A DNA stretch of 64,000 nucleotides from Myroides odoratus DSM 2801 (GCF_000243275.1 NZ_CM001437.1:436459-500458); one strand, 5' to 3'. Counted from the first letter of the stretch, positions 52,589 through 60,694 are shown. The notes: generated from the sequence alone by a model not told the origin. A program made the numbers and translations.

Positions 52589-52783
52589 ATACAAGTTACC
52601 TCCTCTTGATTATTTAATGTAAATGCTTAGAGCATCTCTATTGCATTTCAATTTGTGGATCTAACACTACAATGCGGTTAGAATGAAAATTTAGCCCTTT
52701 GCCTTTATCAAATTAGTCAAAGACTTTTTCTAAATACGAGAAACAAATTAGATACTCATCCTCCTAGTTTGAAATTCCTTTTT

Positions 52784-53203
52784 TTAAAAATAGGAAGAAG
52801 CTATTATAGTTACGATATTTCCCTCTTTACCTTTTGTCCATACTTGTAATCCAATAGACTCAAACTCATAAACATACTGAGGTATATTATCATCTTCAAA
52901 ATCCAAACAATCTATTTTTCCAATAAATTTTTCTCCAGTATGTGAAATAAAATCTTCAATTTTCATTCCAATTAAATTTCTTCCTTTATACAACAACTCT
53001 TCATAGCAACCAATTTCCTCTATTAAACCATTTTCAACAAACAAAGTCATTCGAGGAAATTCAATTGAATAGTGAACAGTTGGTGCCGCTAAATCAGATG
53101 AATAATCACGAACTCCAAATGAATATTTCTTTAGGTAGTTATTTATCTTCAACTTAAACACAAAATCTCCTACTGACTGAAAAGGAATCAATATTACTCT
53201 CAT
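52784..53203 (-). CDS. Candidate cytosolic immunity protein
   Basis: A 139-residue cytoplasmic protein without signal peptide: MRVILIPFQSVGDFVFKLKINNYLKKYSFGV, then strands HYSIEFPRMTLFVENGLIEEIGCYEELLY and VYEFESIGLQVWTKGKEGNIVTII. Small alpha-beta immunity-like design. No family recognised and no toxin beside it. It is co-directional with and 26 bases from the next lipoprotein gene. Confidence 0.55.
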   Translation of the reverse strand: MRVILIPFQSVGDFVFKLKINNYLKKYSFGVRDYSSDLAAPTVHYSIEFPRMTLFVENGLIEEIGCYEELLYKGRNLIGMKIEDFISHTGEKFIGKIDCLDFEDDNIPQYVYEFESIGLQVWTKGKEGNIVTIIASSYF

Positions 53204-53229
53204 TATTATCTAGCTAAAAAATCATATTC

Positions 53230-53739
53230 TTATTTTGATGGCCAATTTGTAATAGTTGTATATTCCTTACAACTACAATCATTTTTTATCATTTCGTTCA
53301 ATACTAATTCTTGAAATCTTCTTTCAATCCTTTGTTGTTCTGATTTTTTTAAATCTTCAAACAGAAGCCATTGTCCAAATTTTGTTGTTTTCCTAAAAAC
53401 TGATCGTATCGAAACCCTTGCTACTTTTGTTTTTTCTTCACTAAATCTTAGTACTGTAACATAATACATCTCTTCTATCAAATCAGCATTGCCTTCAAAA
53501 TAAAAAATCTTCCCATTAAGAAAATGGTATCCTCGTTTTTCCCAATCATCAAATTCCTTCCATTTTTCAGGAATAGCTAGGTTTAAACGTCTTTCTTTAA
53601 AAGATTCTAAGCAATAATTTAATTCATTTTCACTACAATCAAATTCATAAACATACCCTCCTCCTAAAGTTCCTGCAATTTTATTATGGCAACTTATACA
53701 AAGGACCATTAAAAGTATAAACATCCAGCTTCTTCTCAT
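53230..53739 (-). CDS. Candidate immunity lipoprotein in dense cluster
   Basis: A 169-residue lipoprotein with lipobox LCISC (Cys17). The mature part reads YVYEFDCSENELNYCLESFKERRLNL and FLNGKIFYFEGNADLIEEMYY. No family recognised. Last member of a tight operon of seven genes (53.2-56.9 kb), five of them lipoproteins. Confidence 0.6.
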   Translation of the reverse strand: MRRSWMFILLMVLCISCHNKIAGTLGGGYVYEFDCSENELNYCLESFKERRLNLAIPEKWKEFDDWEKRGYHFLNGKIFYFEGNADLIEEMYYVTVLRFSEEKTKVARVSIRSVFRKTTKFGQWLLFEDLKKSEQQRIERRFQELVLNEMIKNDCSCKEYTTITNWPSK

Positions 53740-53753
53740 TTATCTTATCTAAT

Positions 53754-54260
53754 TTAAATACTACTCTCTATAGCGTATATTTTTTTTGTTCTTGTATCCA
53801 AAATAAACAGTTGAACTACTTCTGGGATTTCTAATGAAGGTTGATAATAAAAGGAATAATAAACCCAAGTATGTTCTACAAGTTGTCTTAATTCCTTTAA
53901 TTGTTGTGTTATTCTTTTATTTCCATCTTCATAGCTTAAACACAATAAAAACAGTTCTTCTAAGCCCTCCTCAGTAGGACCTTGTTTCCAATCTAACTTT
54001 TGCCATGAATCGGTTGTATTTCTACTTGGTAAAACTTTGTTTTTTAAATACAAAAAGTCCGCAACACTCCTTGGAGACAAACTATATTCTTCCAGTATAA
54101 ACCCCTCTCCAAATCCGCCAAACTGATGATAAGCATCCAAACATTTTATTTCTTTTGCCTTCATATTCAAAATGCAAAGTATATCAGATTGAAAAGCTTT
54201 TCTTTGACAGGACATACAAATCAGTATTCCTAAGCCATAGATCCAAATTTTATATCGCAT
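53754..54260 (-). CDS. Candidate immunity lipoprotein in dense cluster
   Basis: A 168-residue lipoprotein with lipobox ICMSC (Cys18). Mature part: ILCILNMKAKEIKCLDAYHQFGGFGEGF, followed by a helical LEELFLLCLSYEDGNKRITQQLKELRQLVEHT and a short beta end. No family recognised. It is 14 bases from the next gene, same operon. Confidence 0.6.
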   Translation of the reverse strand: MRYKIWIYGLGILICMSCQRKAFQSDILCILNMKAKEIKCLDAYHQFGGFGEGFILEEYSLSPRSVADFLYLKNKVLPSRNTTDSWQKLDWKQGPTEEGLEELFLLCLSYEDGNKRITQQLKELRQLVEHTWVYYSFYYQPSLEIPEVVQLFILDTRTKKIYAIESSI

Positions 54261-54270
54261 ACTGACTTAT

Positions 54271-54549
54271 TTATCCATCTATACTTAAAGCATAAAAAAT
54301 AGCTGCAATTCGCTTTAAATCATAAGCAACTGCATCATCCGTACGCAACAATCGCTTTACTTCCTCTTCATCAAAAGACAATTGCCCTAAAGACAATTGT
54401 TTAGGTTCCTCATATGGATTATAACGCGCTGCTCTCGGAATATCCCAATAGTAATCTTCAACTAACTCAATTTCATTTCCTCTACATGATTGAATTTCTG
54501 AAAGCACGCGTAGTGTTATTTGCTTTAATTCTTCTATATTAATTGCCAT
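54271..54549 (-). CDS. Small cytosolic protein in lipoprotein cluster
   Basis: A 92-residue acidic helical protein: MAINIEELKQITLRVLSEIQSCRG, ELVEDYYWDIP, then EEEVKRLLRTDDAVAYDLKRIAAIFYAL. No signal peptide, the only member of the cluster without one. It might be a cytoplasmic companion of the lipoproteins. No family recognised. Confidence 0.55.
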   Translation of the reverse strand: MAINIEELKQITLRVLSEIQSCRGNEIELVEDYYWDIPRAARYNPYEEPKQLSLGQLSFDEEEVKRLLRTDDAVAYDLKRIAAIFYALSIDG

Positions 54550-54591
54550 ATTTTATTTTGTATAAAAAGTAGTACAAATCACTAACTCCCC

Positions 54592-55323
54592 TTATTTTTC
54601 AAAACCATATCGATTTAAAATTCGATAATACTTTGGACCAAAATGGGCTTTTGACTGATAATCCCCTTGAGTAAGTAGTTCTATTTCATCCGGTTGAAGC
54701 AATCCTCCAAAATCACGAGCTTTATATAGTTCTAACAAATCAAATTCGTATACATTATTTACCTTTATTTCTCTAGTTCTTCTTTTCTTCTTTTCTCTAA
54801 CTAAAACGAAAAGACTTGGTGCTATTAAGTCCAATGTATCTTTTCCATTCACCCCTTTTAGATGATAATATCCTTTTTTGGAGGTAATTTCTGTTATACA
54901 TAAATCAATGATTACAAACTGGTATGCTTCAGAAAACAATTCTTTCTTATTTGTATAGGAACCGAATAAAGGTTCAACGGGAATTACATTTTCACTTGCC
55001 CCATTTTTAAGTTGTATTTCTTGCATTTCCTCATTCCAATACAACTGTTTTTTATTTAATTGATACCACTGTTTCCAATCTTTTAAATTGCGTTTAGTTA
55101 AGTAATAAATAATACCAATTGAAAAATCATGATCTACTTCAATCCCCGTTAATCGAATCATTTGAGTGATTTCATCCATTTGAAGCTCTCCTTTTCTTTG
55201 GTGAAAATCTTCAATCTTCTTATATCGTTCTTCAAAAACAAAACAGGCTTTGATATCAAAATCTTTGGCTGGTTTACAACTCATTAATAAACATAGGAGT
55301 ACAAGGGTATATAAAGATTTCAT
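54592..55323 (-). CDS. Candidate immunity lipoprotein in dense cluster
   Basis: A 243-residue lipoprotein with lipobox LLMSC (Cys16), the largest of the dense cluster. The body is rich in Tyr, Lys and Glu, with HDFSIGIIYYLTKRNLKDWKQWYQLNKKQ and NVYEFDLLELYKARDFGGLLQPDEI. No family recognised. Gap to the next gene is 42 bases. Confidence 0.58.
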   Translation of the reverse strand: MKSLYTLVLLCLLMSCKPAKDFDIKACFVFEERYKKIEDFHQRKGELQMDEITQMIRLTGIEVDHDFSIGIIYYLTKRNLKDWKQWYQLNKKQLYWNEEMQEIQLKNGASENVIPVEPLFGSYTNKKELFSEAYQFVIIDLCITEITSKKGYYHLKGVNGKDTLDLIAPSLFVLVREKKKRRTREIKVNNVYEFDLLELYKARDFGGLLQPDEIELLTQGDYQSKAHFGPKYYRILNRYGFEK

Positions 55324-55364
55324 CCGTACTATTTTAGCTGTTTGTTATACAAAAACATTGTTTC

Positions 55365-56039
55365 TCAAGGTTGTTCAAATCCAAATTTGATAGTTGTAAT
55401 CACATCATGAACTAAAGTGCAAATGAGAAAGTAACTAGGCATATTGTATTGTTTTAAAAAAGGATTATGCATCCCATCATTTATTCGATATATAATTTGT
55501 TTTCCTTCTTGCGTGTATTTTTCTCCTTTTATTTCAATTAATTCCTCTAATGAGAGTCCTAATTTTAAACCACTTTCTAGTCCAAAAAACGCCTGATCTA
55601 CTTTTAAAGCCTCCTTTTTGTACTCCAAGTCCTGTATATATCCAATTTCAAAACAATCAAAAGCATAGCGTGTTGAGCCTTCATATTGATAAGCAAATAA
55701 ATAACTTGTATCATCTTGATTAACAAAAATAAAAACGGGGCTTTCTCTTACATTTTTAACTAATTTTTCTCCCGTAAATTGAGGTGCAAATTGAAAAACA
55801 GCCTCGTGATTACGCAACGTAAGATAATTAAGCACCAGTGTATCAGGCACAAAAGATATTGTTTCCGAACCGATTTGTAAAAAAGTGGAATCTACCTGTC
55901 TATTAGTTGCTATTTCATTTTTTGTGTCTCCTTTATCCCGTGATTTTGTCCAACAAGATGCTACTAAAACACTACAACTAATCCAAAGAAGAAATTTTAC
56001 TCTTTGCTTTACAATACTCCTATTTATCATCCAATACAA
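55365..56039 (-). CDS. Candidate immunity lipoprotein in dense cluster
   Basis: A lipoprotein of up to 224 residues (lipobox LVASC, Cys29 from the first ATG; the ATG at 56030 also works). Its start overlaps the stop of the upstream gene. Mature part includes GSETISFVPDTLVLNYLTLRNHEAVFQF and ALKVDQAFFGLESGLKLGLSLEELIEIKGEKYTQEG. No family recognised. Confidence 0.58.
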   Translation of the reverse strand: MYWMINRSIVKQRVKFLLWISCSVLVASCWTKSRDKGDTKNEIATNRQVDSTFLQIGSETISFVPDTLVLNYLTLRNHEAVFQFAPQFTGEKLVKNVRESPVFIFVNQDDTSYLFAYQYEGSTRYAFDCFEIGYIQDLEYKKEALKVDQAFFGLESGLKLGLSLEELIEIKGEKYTQEGKQIIYRINDGMHNPFLKQYNMPSYFLICTLVHDVITTIKFGFEQP

Positions 56040-56391
56040 AATTAGAAGCTATCCATTGTTCACCCTTTTTGTAACTTAGTTGTACATGAACTAAACATCC
56101 TGCTTTTAGACTTACTTTATATAATTTTTGTTCATAATAATCCTCTGATTCTTCATAAGAACCTTTTTCGTAAATCATTAAAAAATCATTTTTAAAATAG
56201 TATTCACCGTAGTAAGTTTCTTCCCTTTCACAGCTATAAAATTCAAATGTATCTGCTGTCAAAAAAGAATATTGATTTACACAATCCTTACTTATGCTAC
56301 ATTGCCATACTGTTCCTTTTAAGTCAAATTTAGTCTCTTGTGCAAAAGTATGTAGTCCGCATAAAAACAAAAACAAGAGTCGTATTCTCAT
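56020..56391 (-). CDS. Small secreted protein in lipoprotein cluster
   Basis: A 123-residue exported protein with a cleavable signal peptide (ending at HTFAQ) and no lipobox. The mature part is beta-rich with four Cys: FDLKGTVWQCSISKDCVNQYSFL, FEFYSCEREETYYGEYYF, LKAGCLVHVQLSYKKGEQW. It overlaps its upstream neighbour by four bases. No family recognised. Confidence 0.58.
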   Translation of the reverse strand: MRIRLLFLFLCGLHTFAQETKFDLKGTVWQCSISKDCVNQYSFLTADTFEFYSCEREETYYGEYYFKNDFLMIYEKGSYEESEDYYEQKLYKVSLKAGCLVHVQLSYKKGEQWIASNFVLDDK

Positions 56392-56924
56392 CCTTCATTA
56401 TGTTTAAAAAAATCAACTAATTCTCCTTCTTTCACTGCATATTTCGATACATCAACGTGTTGATCATTTTTCAACCAATAGATCAACTTTTGTTCATGAT
56501 AATAGAAAGTTTGAACTACACTATCCTTAATTTCAACTGAATTAGCAACACCCAAAGGAGTTTCATACGTCATCTCTATTTCTTCAATTAGCAATGGCAT
56601 TCCCTTTTCCTGATATAACACAAAATGTTTTCTTCCTGTTTCTCCATAATAATCCAGCTCTTTTTTTACTGTATCTTCTTTGATGTAGAAGTATTTTATC
56701 CTACCTCCTTCCGCAGTTTCAAAGCTATCTCGTTGGCTAGTTTCCATCTTGTCTTTTAAAGATTCTACCTCTAATTTATAGACGTCTATTTGTTTCACCC
56801 TTTCCATTGTATCGATTGTCTGATATGCTATTAGTTGAGAAAAGGTTACTTGTTTTTTTACTTTGCCACATCCTATTCCGATAAAAAGGAATAGAAGTGT
56901 ACTTAATAGCCAATTGTATTTCAT
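56388..56924 (-). CDS. Candidate immunity lipoprotein, first of dense cluster
   Basis: A 178-residue lipoprotein, start ATG 56924 (MKYNWLLSTL), lipobox IGIGC (Cys19). It reads KVKKQVTFSQLIAYQTIDTMERVKQIDVYKLEVESLKDKMETSQRDSF, then beta strands, ending VKEGELVDFFKHNEG. First in the operon of seven closely spaced genes. No family recognised. Confidence 0.58.
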   Translation of the reverse strand: MKYNWLLSTLLFLFIGIGCGKVKKQVTFSQLIAYQTIDTMERVKQIDVYKLEVESLKDKMETSQRDSFETAEGGRIKYFYIKEDTVKKELDYYGETGRKHFVLYQEKGMPLLIEEIEMTYETPLGVANSVEIKDSVVQTFYYHEQKLIYWLKNDQHVDVSKYAVKEGELVDFFKHNEG

Positions 56925-56936
56925 ACGTATACCCAT

Positions 56937-57263
56937 TCAAACCCATTAAAAAAGAAAAAAACCACTTTATTCTTTGTGAAAAGGTAAGCATATTTTTTGA
57001 AAAAATTAACATTCACAATTCTATAAAAAAACCTTTCAAGAAATTGCAATAATCAAACAAGGCAATCTAGAAATAAAGATTGCCTTGTTTATATTTTATC
57101 TTTAAATAATTCAAAACGATTATTTTATCACCAAGTCTCCTACTGGGGGAAATAGGATTATTATTGCTATCATTATTAATTTTTGAATGTTCTTCTCCTT
57201 TTCTTATTCTTGGTGTTATTGTTAACTAAAAAAATGATCTAATTTGGAAGGTTGGGGTTGGTG
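56937..57263. other. Intergenic region with terminator palindrome
   Basis: Holds the promoter region of the lipoprotein cluster and a palindrome, CAAACAAGGCAATCT / AGATTGCCTTGTTT (57054-57091). A diverged terminator-like repeat (TTTGGAAGGTTGGGGT near 57244-57258) follows the next gene. No gene is supported. Confidence 0.6.
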
Positions 57264-57761
57264 CTAAAGAGGTCTTTGATAATCCCCTCCAACTTCGTTA
57301 AAAAAAACCATAGATTTTGATAAATCGATAGGATATTCTTTTTTTATTTTATTATCAACAATATAAAACTCAATTTTATTAAAAAACTCTTCTCTTCTTT
57401 CTCTATCATTTAAAACCTTATCATCTAAACTACAATTCAATTCATCAACATAAATACATATGCTTAATTTATTATCGTCAATTCTATAAAAATTATAGAA
57501 ATAGCATTGTAGATCTTCTGTTTTTAAATAAAAACCGATCTCCATTGATTTTACTAAATTTAAAATCTCATTATCAATGATAAGATCTAAACAAATATTG
57601 TTGGGAAGAGAGTTATAAATTCTAATTTCTTCTATTTTTCCATAATATCGTTGATTGGGCGCCTTTTTGGAAATAACAAAATAATCATTATGCTTACACC
57701 CTATAATAAGAAATAAGAAAACTATAACTATTCCTATTCTATAAAAACGTACATAATTCAT
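57264..57761 (-). CDS. Candidate immunity lipoprotein with truncated toxin upstream
   Basis: A 165-residue lipoprotein with lipobox LIIGC (Cys22). The body is beta-rich: YYGKIEEIRIYNSLPNNICLDLIIDNEIL, MEIGFYLKTEDLQCYFYNFYRI, SICIYVDELNCSLDD. A surviving tail of a toxin coding frame (57766-57886) ends four bases before this gene starts, the toxin-then-immunity order. No family recognised. Confidence 0.62.
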   Translation of the reverse strand: MNYVRFYRIGIVIVFLFLIIGCKHNDYFVISKKAPNQRYYGKIEEIRIYNSLPNNICLDLIIDNEILNLVKSMEIGFYLKTEDLQCYFYNFYRIDDNKLSICIYVDELNCSLDDKVLNDRERREEFFNKIEFYIVDNKIKKEYPIDLSKSMVFFNEVGGDYQRPL

Positions 57762-57765
57762 CAGT

Positions 57766-57886
57766 CTATTGTTTTTTAAACTTATTTAAATAATTATTAG
57801 TGTGTTGTTTATATACGTCAGTAGTATGTTCCCAACTTGGTAAAGACATTTGTTCATTTATTGCTCTGATTTCCAAATTACCACCC
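57766..57886 (-). pseudogene. Truncated toxin C-terminal tail
   Basis: An open stretch of about 39 residues on the minus strand, ending at TAG 57768-57766, reads NLEIRAINEQMSLPSWEHTTDV, then YKQHTNNYLNKFKKQ. It has no start and is closed upstream by TAG inside the hairpin repeat of the next cassette. It is thus the 3' remnant of a toxin domain cut off by the cassette boundary. Basic, helical, and directly upstream of a lipoprotein. Confidence 0.6.
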
Positions 57887-57890
57887 CCCT

Positions 57891-57943
57891 AAAATAACAC
57901 CACCCCTTTGATCCGTTTTGGAAGGTTGGGGTGGTGTTATTTT
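57891..57943 (-). terminator. Long terminator stem after the cassette 1 immunity gene
   Basis: Perfect 16-bp stem AAAATAACACCACCCC (57891-57906) / GGGGTGGTGTTATTTT (57928-57943). The loop holds the shared core GATCCGTTTTGGAAGGTT. Same family as those near 60.25 and 62.46 kb. The truncated toxin tail of the next unit abuts it. Confidence 0.85.
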
Positions 57944-57949
57944 ATATAT

Positions 57950-58675
57950 TTACTTCACATTTAAATCTAATTTAAAAAAAATAGGCTTCAAATCTATCAT
58001 ATCATTTGAATTAGATTGTTTATTAGGTAACAAAACAAAATATCCATTTATTGAATGTTTACCTTTATATTTTGGAATAATTTCAAAAGAATAGTAATCC
58101 TCCCCAAATGATGGCAAACTATCTTTCTTTAATTCTTTAAAATAACAATAATTAGCATTGCTTATTGATTCTCTAAAAAAATACAATGCTATATTTTTTT
58201 CATACAACGTCTTATCATAATTCACTTTTATATCTATATCTATAGGCATCTTTTCTCTTAAATTTATTGTATCATAACTAAATTCAAACCAATACCCTTT
58301 ATCATTCTGTGGTTCACCATCAACGAAATACTGTATTGTATTAATATGATGTACGCCTTCGCAATAATTAACATAATTATAAATACTATCAAGCTGTTTT
58401 TTACTCTCAAAAAACCAATCTCCTATTCGTACAAATTTATATGTCCATCCTCTACTTACTTCGTCTTTAGAATTTTTGATTATAGCATATACAGAGTCAG
58501 ATTTAGAATCCAAAAAATATCTTTTCAATAGTATATCTTCCTTAAATACAACTTCTGATTTTTTAAATATATAGTTATCATCTATCTCTCTATATCCTGT
58601 TTTTTTTTTATTATCACATGCATAGATTAATCCAATTAATCCAATTATCCAATATTTAATACTATTTTTTTCCAT
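57950..58675 (-). CDS. Candidate immunity lipoprotein of Rhs cassette 1
   Basis: A 241-residue lipoprotein with lipobox LIYAC (Cys20). Its start overlaps the end of the Rhs C-terminal toxin gene by 14 bases, so it is translated with it, as expected for an immunity protein. Body: WFESKKQLDSIYNYVNYCEGVHHINTIQYFVDG and ISNANYCYFKELKKDSLPSFGEDYYSFEI. The membrane location suggests that the toxin acts in the periplasm or at a membrane. No family recognised. Confidence 0.68.
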   Translation of the reverse strand: MEKNSIKYWIIGLIGLIYACDNKKKTGYREIDDNYIFKKSEVVFKEDILLKRYFLDSKSDSVYAIIKNSKDEVSRGWTYKFVRIGDWFFESKKQLDSIYNYVNYCEGVHHINTIQYFVDGEPQNDKGYWFEFSYDTINLREKMPIDIDIKVNYDKTLYEKNIALYFFRESISNANYCYFKELKKDSLPSFGEDYYSFEIIPKYKGKHSINGYFVLLPNKQSNSNDMIDLKPIFFKLDLNVK

Positions 58676-59384
58676 TACTTCTAATTATATAGCCATTAAA
58701 ATCTAAAACATTCTCTTTAATTGAATCTCTAAACTTACCATTATCCAAATTATTAAACTGTTGCCTGTCTAATGATAATGGAACTGAATCATTATATCCT
58801 CTAAAAAGCAATATATTATATTTATCTCTTACATCCTCTCCTAAAGAAACACCTCCACTAAACCCTCCTAACTCACTTTGCCCATAACTCAGTCCTTTAA
58901 AAAAACTATTAAATCCAGACAAACTCGCTCCACCTGCTCCTATAATAATTGGCATATCTAAAGCATTAATATGTTTATCCATCCCAATAATACTACCTTT
59001 TTTACGTCCATTATCTTCTGTTCCTCCACCCCATATCTTATAACCACCTAAAATACTGTTTTGCCAATACATTAAACCAACTCCGTTTTTAAAATGGTTA
59101 TACCCCGATTTCTCTTTATTCTTCTCCCAATCCGAAGCTAATTTATCGGCTCCTCGCTGTACATTAATTACAATATCATCTAATATAGTTCCCATTTCTG
59201 CCACTGCCTTATCTACAATATTTCCAAGTTTAACAGGTTGTTTTTGAGGATTTCCCTCTCCTGATTGTTCCGCACTCATCCCCGTTGGGTCAATCAAATT
59301 AATCGGATTGTTGTGTACATAATGATATGGTGTCCAACCTGGAAAATCTTCCGCCAACGGGTCCACACTCAAAAACACACTCAT
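58662..59384 (-). CDS. Rhs C-terminal toxin module, cassette 1
   Basis: A 240-residue protein. Residues 1-36 are the end of an Rhs core (SVFLSVDPLAEDFPGWTP, YHYVHNNPINLIDPTGM), after which toxin domains begin. The frame stays open upstream to 59426 (TGYYYYGARYYDPT) and is then closed by TAA, so no full Rhs is attached. The unique part contains HFKNGVGLMYWQNSILGGYKIWGGG and Gly-rich segments ending in FNGYIIRSNGKK; I do not recognise the activity. Probably silent until recombined with a complete rhs gene, or expressed from an internal start. Confidence 0.72.
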   Translation of the reverse strand: MSVFLSVDPLAEDFPGWTPYHYVHNNPINLIDPTGMSAEQSGEGNPQKQPVKLGNIVDKAVAEMGTILDDIVINVQRGADKLASDWEKNKEKSGYNHFKNGVGLMYWQNSILGGYKIWGGGTEDNGRKKGSIIGMDKHINALDMPIIIGAGGASLSGFNSFFKGLSYGQSELGGFSGGVSLGEDVRDKYNILLFRGYNDSVPLSLDRQQFNNLDNGKFRDSIKENVLDFNGYIIRSNGKK

Positions 59385-59426
59385 CGTCGGATCGTAATAA
59401 CGCGCACCATAGTAATAGTAACCTGT

Positions 59427-60180
59427 TTACCTCCTCGTTATTATTTTTTTAAGACTCGGTGAATCTCCTTCGTCGATTTGTGGATCTAACTCTGCACTTC
59501 GTGCGGTTCGTTCAACTAAAGCTACTCGCTTTAGTCTCCGAAATCATTAAACTTATACACATTATCATAATTACTGTTGTTGTGTTCCACCATCAGCTCT
59601 CCTCACGAAGTGCACCGAATACCAAAACAAATAAAATCATTAATGAGGTAAATAGTAGGTAACCATAGTAATGCGTTGGTATTCCATTGATGTCTGTAAG
59701 GTAAGAAGAATTCTCTCTCATGAAGCCAAAATAAATACATACAATCTTTTGATTTTCATTTTACTGTTTTTGTACTTTTCAATTGTAGTATTTGCCTTCA
59801 ATGTAAAAAATAGTCTTTGTAGAAACACATTGTTTATCGGCACTGTCGTAGCCTTCGACTCACTGCGTTCCTCTTTACTGCTCCACCGACGATAAAATAC
59901 TACCGTTTATGTCATTCTGTTTGAAGTGAAGAATCGCATCGGTCACTCAACTTTAGCTTTACATATTGTAGATTTATAGGATGCGACTCTTCGTTCCTCA
60001 GAGTGATACTTTGTGGTGAGAGCAAATTCATCTCTTTTATAGTAAACCACTGCCCAAAACCCAACTACTACTTTTACTACTCCACTGTTGCTTTTTTGTA
60101 GGCTATGGCTGTACTTTATGTTTTGAAACACTTCTACCATTGTCGTTGATTAAAGTCGAAGCCTTTTTTAATAGTGTAAC
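59427..60180 (-). repeat. Inter-cassette spacer 1 with broken Rhs core
   Basis: Nearly the same DNA as 61483-62330 and 63753-64000. On the minus strand it holds disrupted pieces of an Rhs core: SSYLTDINGIPTHYYGYL (ending near 59712-59660), then ELMVEHNNSNYDNVYKFN, with short extra sequences between and after them that bring stops. It also has CTAAAGC/GCTTTAG and GCACTTCGTGC hairpins. No complete gene is present; the rest up to 60280 is simple repeat DNA and the terminator. Confidence 0.8.
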
Positions 60181-60227
60181 AGTGGTAGGGTGTTTCTTTT
60201 CCCACTAAACAATACCCCCACTAAATA

Positions 60228-60270
60228 ACAAAACCCCAACGATCCGTTTTGGAAGGTTGGGGTGGTTGTT
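60228..60270 (-). terminator. Conserved terminator after cassette 2 immunity
   Basis: Stem CCCCAAC (60234-60240) / GTTGGGG (60256-60262) with core GATCCGTTTTGGAAG. Near-identical copy 62441-62480. Confidence 0.85.
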
Positions 60271-60280
60271 TACTAAGATA

Positions 60281-60694
60281 TTAATTGCAAAAATACAAAC
60301 CTTTAACATTTTGTGCTGTAAATAGCTCCCATATTCCATTTTCAGGTTCTAAGCAAATAAGAGTATTATCGGAATAGTAATAACATCCATTAAAATTAGT
60401 AGGATTGATTTTTATTCCATCAATTGTTGGTGTAAAATCTTTTTCTGACTTTAATTGAAATTTATATTTATTTCCCTTTTTTATTTTTTCACAATCATTC
60501 ACTCTATTTTTAATTTCCTTACTAATAATTTTATATAATGTATCCTCCTTAGAAGCATAAATCATATACCAATTTCCTTTTTTCTTTATTTTCTCTATCA
60601 AATACCCTTCTACATTAGTTTCTGTTACAGTAATTTTTTTCCCTACACATGAACTAAATAAAACTATAAAAATTATAAAAATATATTTTTTCAT
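60281..60694 (-). CDS. Candidate immunity lipoprotein of Rhs cassette 2
   Basis: A 137-residue lipoprotein with lipobox LFSSC (Cys16). Its first base is the last base of the upstream Rhs toxin gene, so translation is coupled. Body: TVTETNVEGYLIEKIKKKGNWYMIYASKEDTLYKIISKEIKN and NFNGCYYYSDNTLICLEPENGIW. It probably neutralises the neighbouring metallopeptidase-like toxin at the membrane or in the periplasm (inference). Confidence 0.68.
   Translation of the reverse strand: MKKYIFIIFIVLFSSCVGKKITVTETNVEGYLIEKIKKKGNWYMIYASKEDTLYKIISKEIKNRVNDCEKIKKGNKYKFQLKSEKDFTPTIDGIKINPTNFNGCYYYSDNTLICLEPENGIWELFTAQNVKGLYFCN

Noticed and set aside
57054..57091. Insertion-sequence end
   Set aside because: The palindrome has neither a transposase nor a target duplication next to it; a terminator is the simpler reading.
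59943..60140. Small 65-residue gene on the minus strand
   Set aside because: It lies wholly inside the repeated spacer, has a biased repeat-derived sequence, and only a damaged counterpart in spacer 2; no sign of a real protein.
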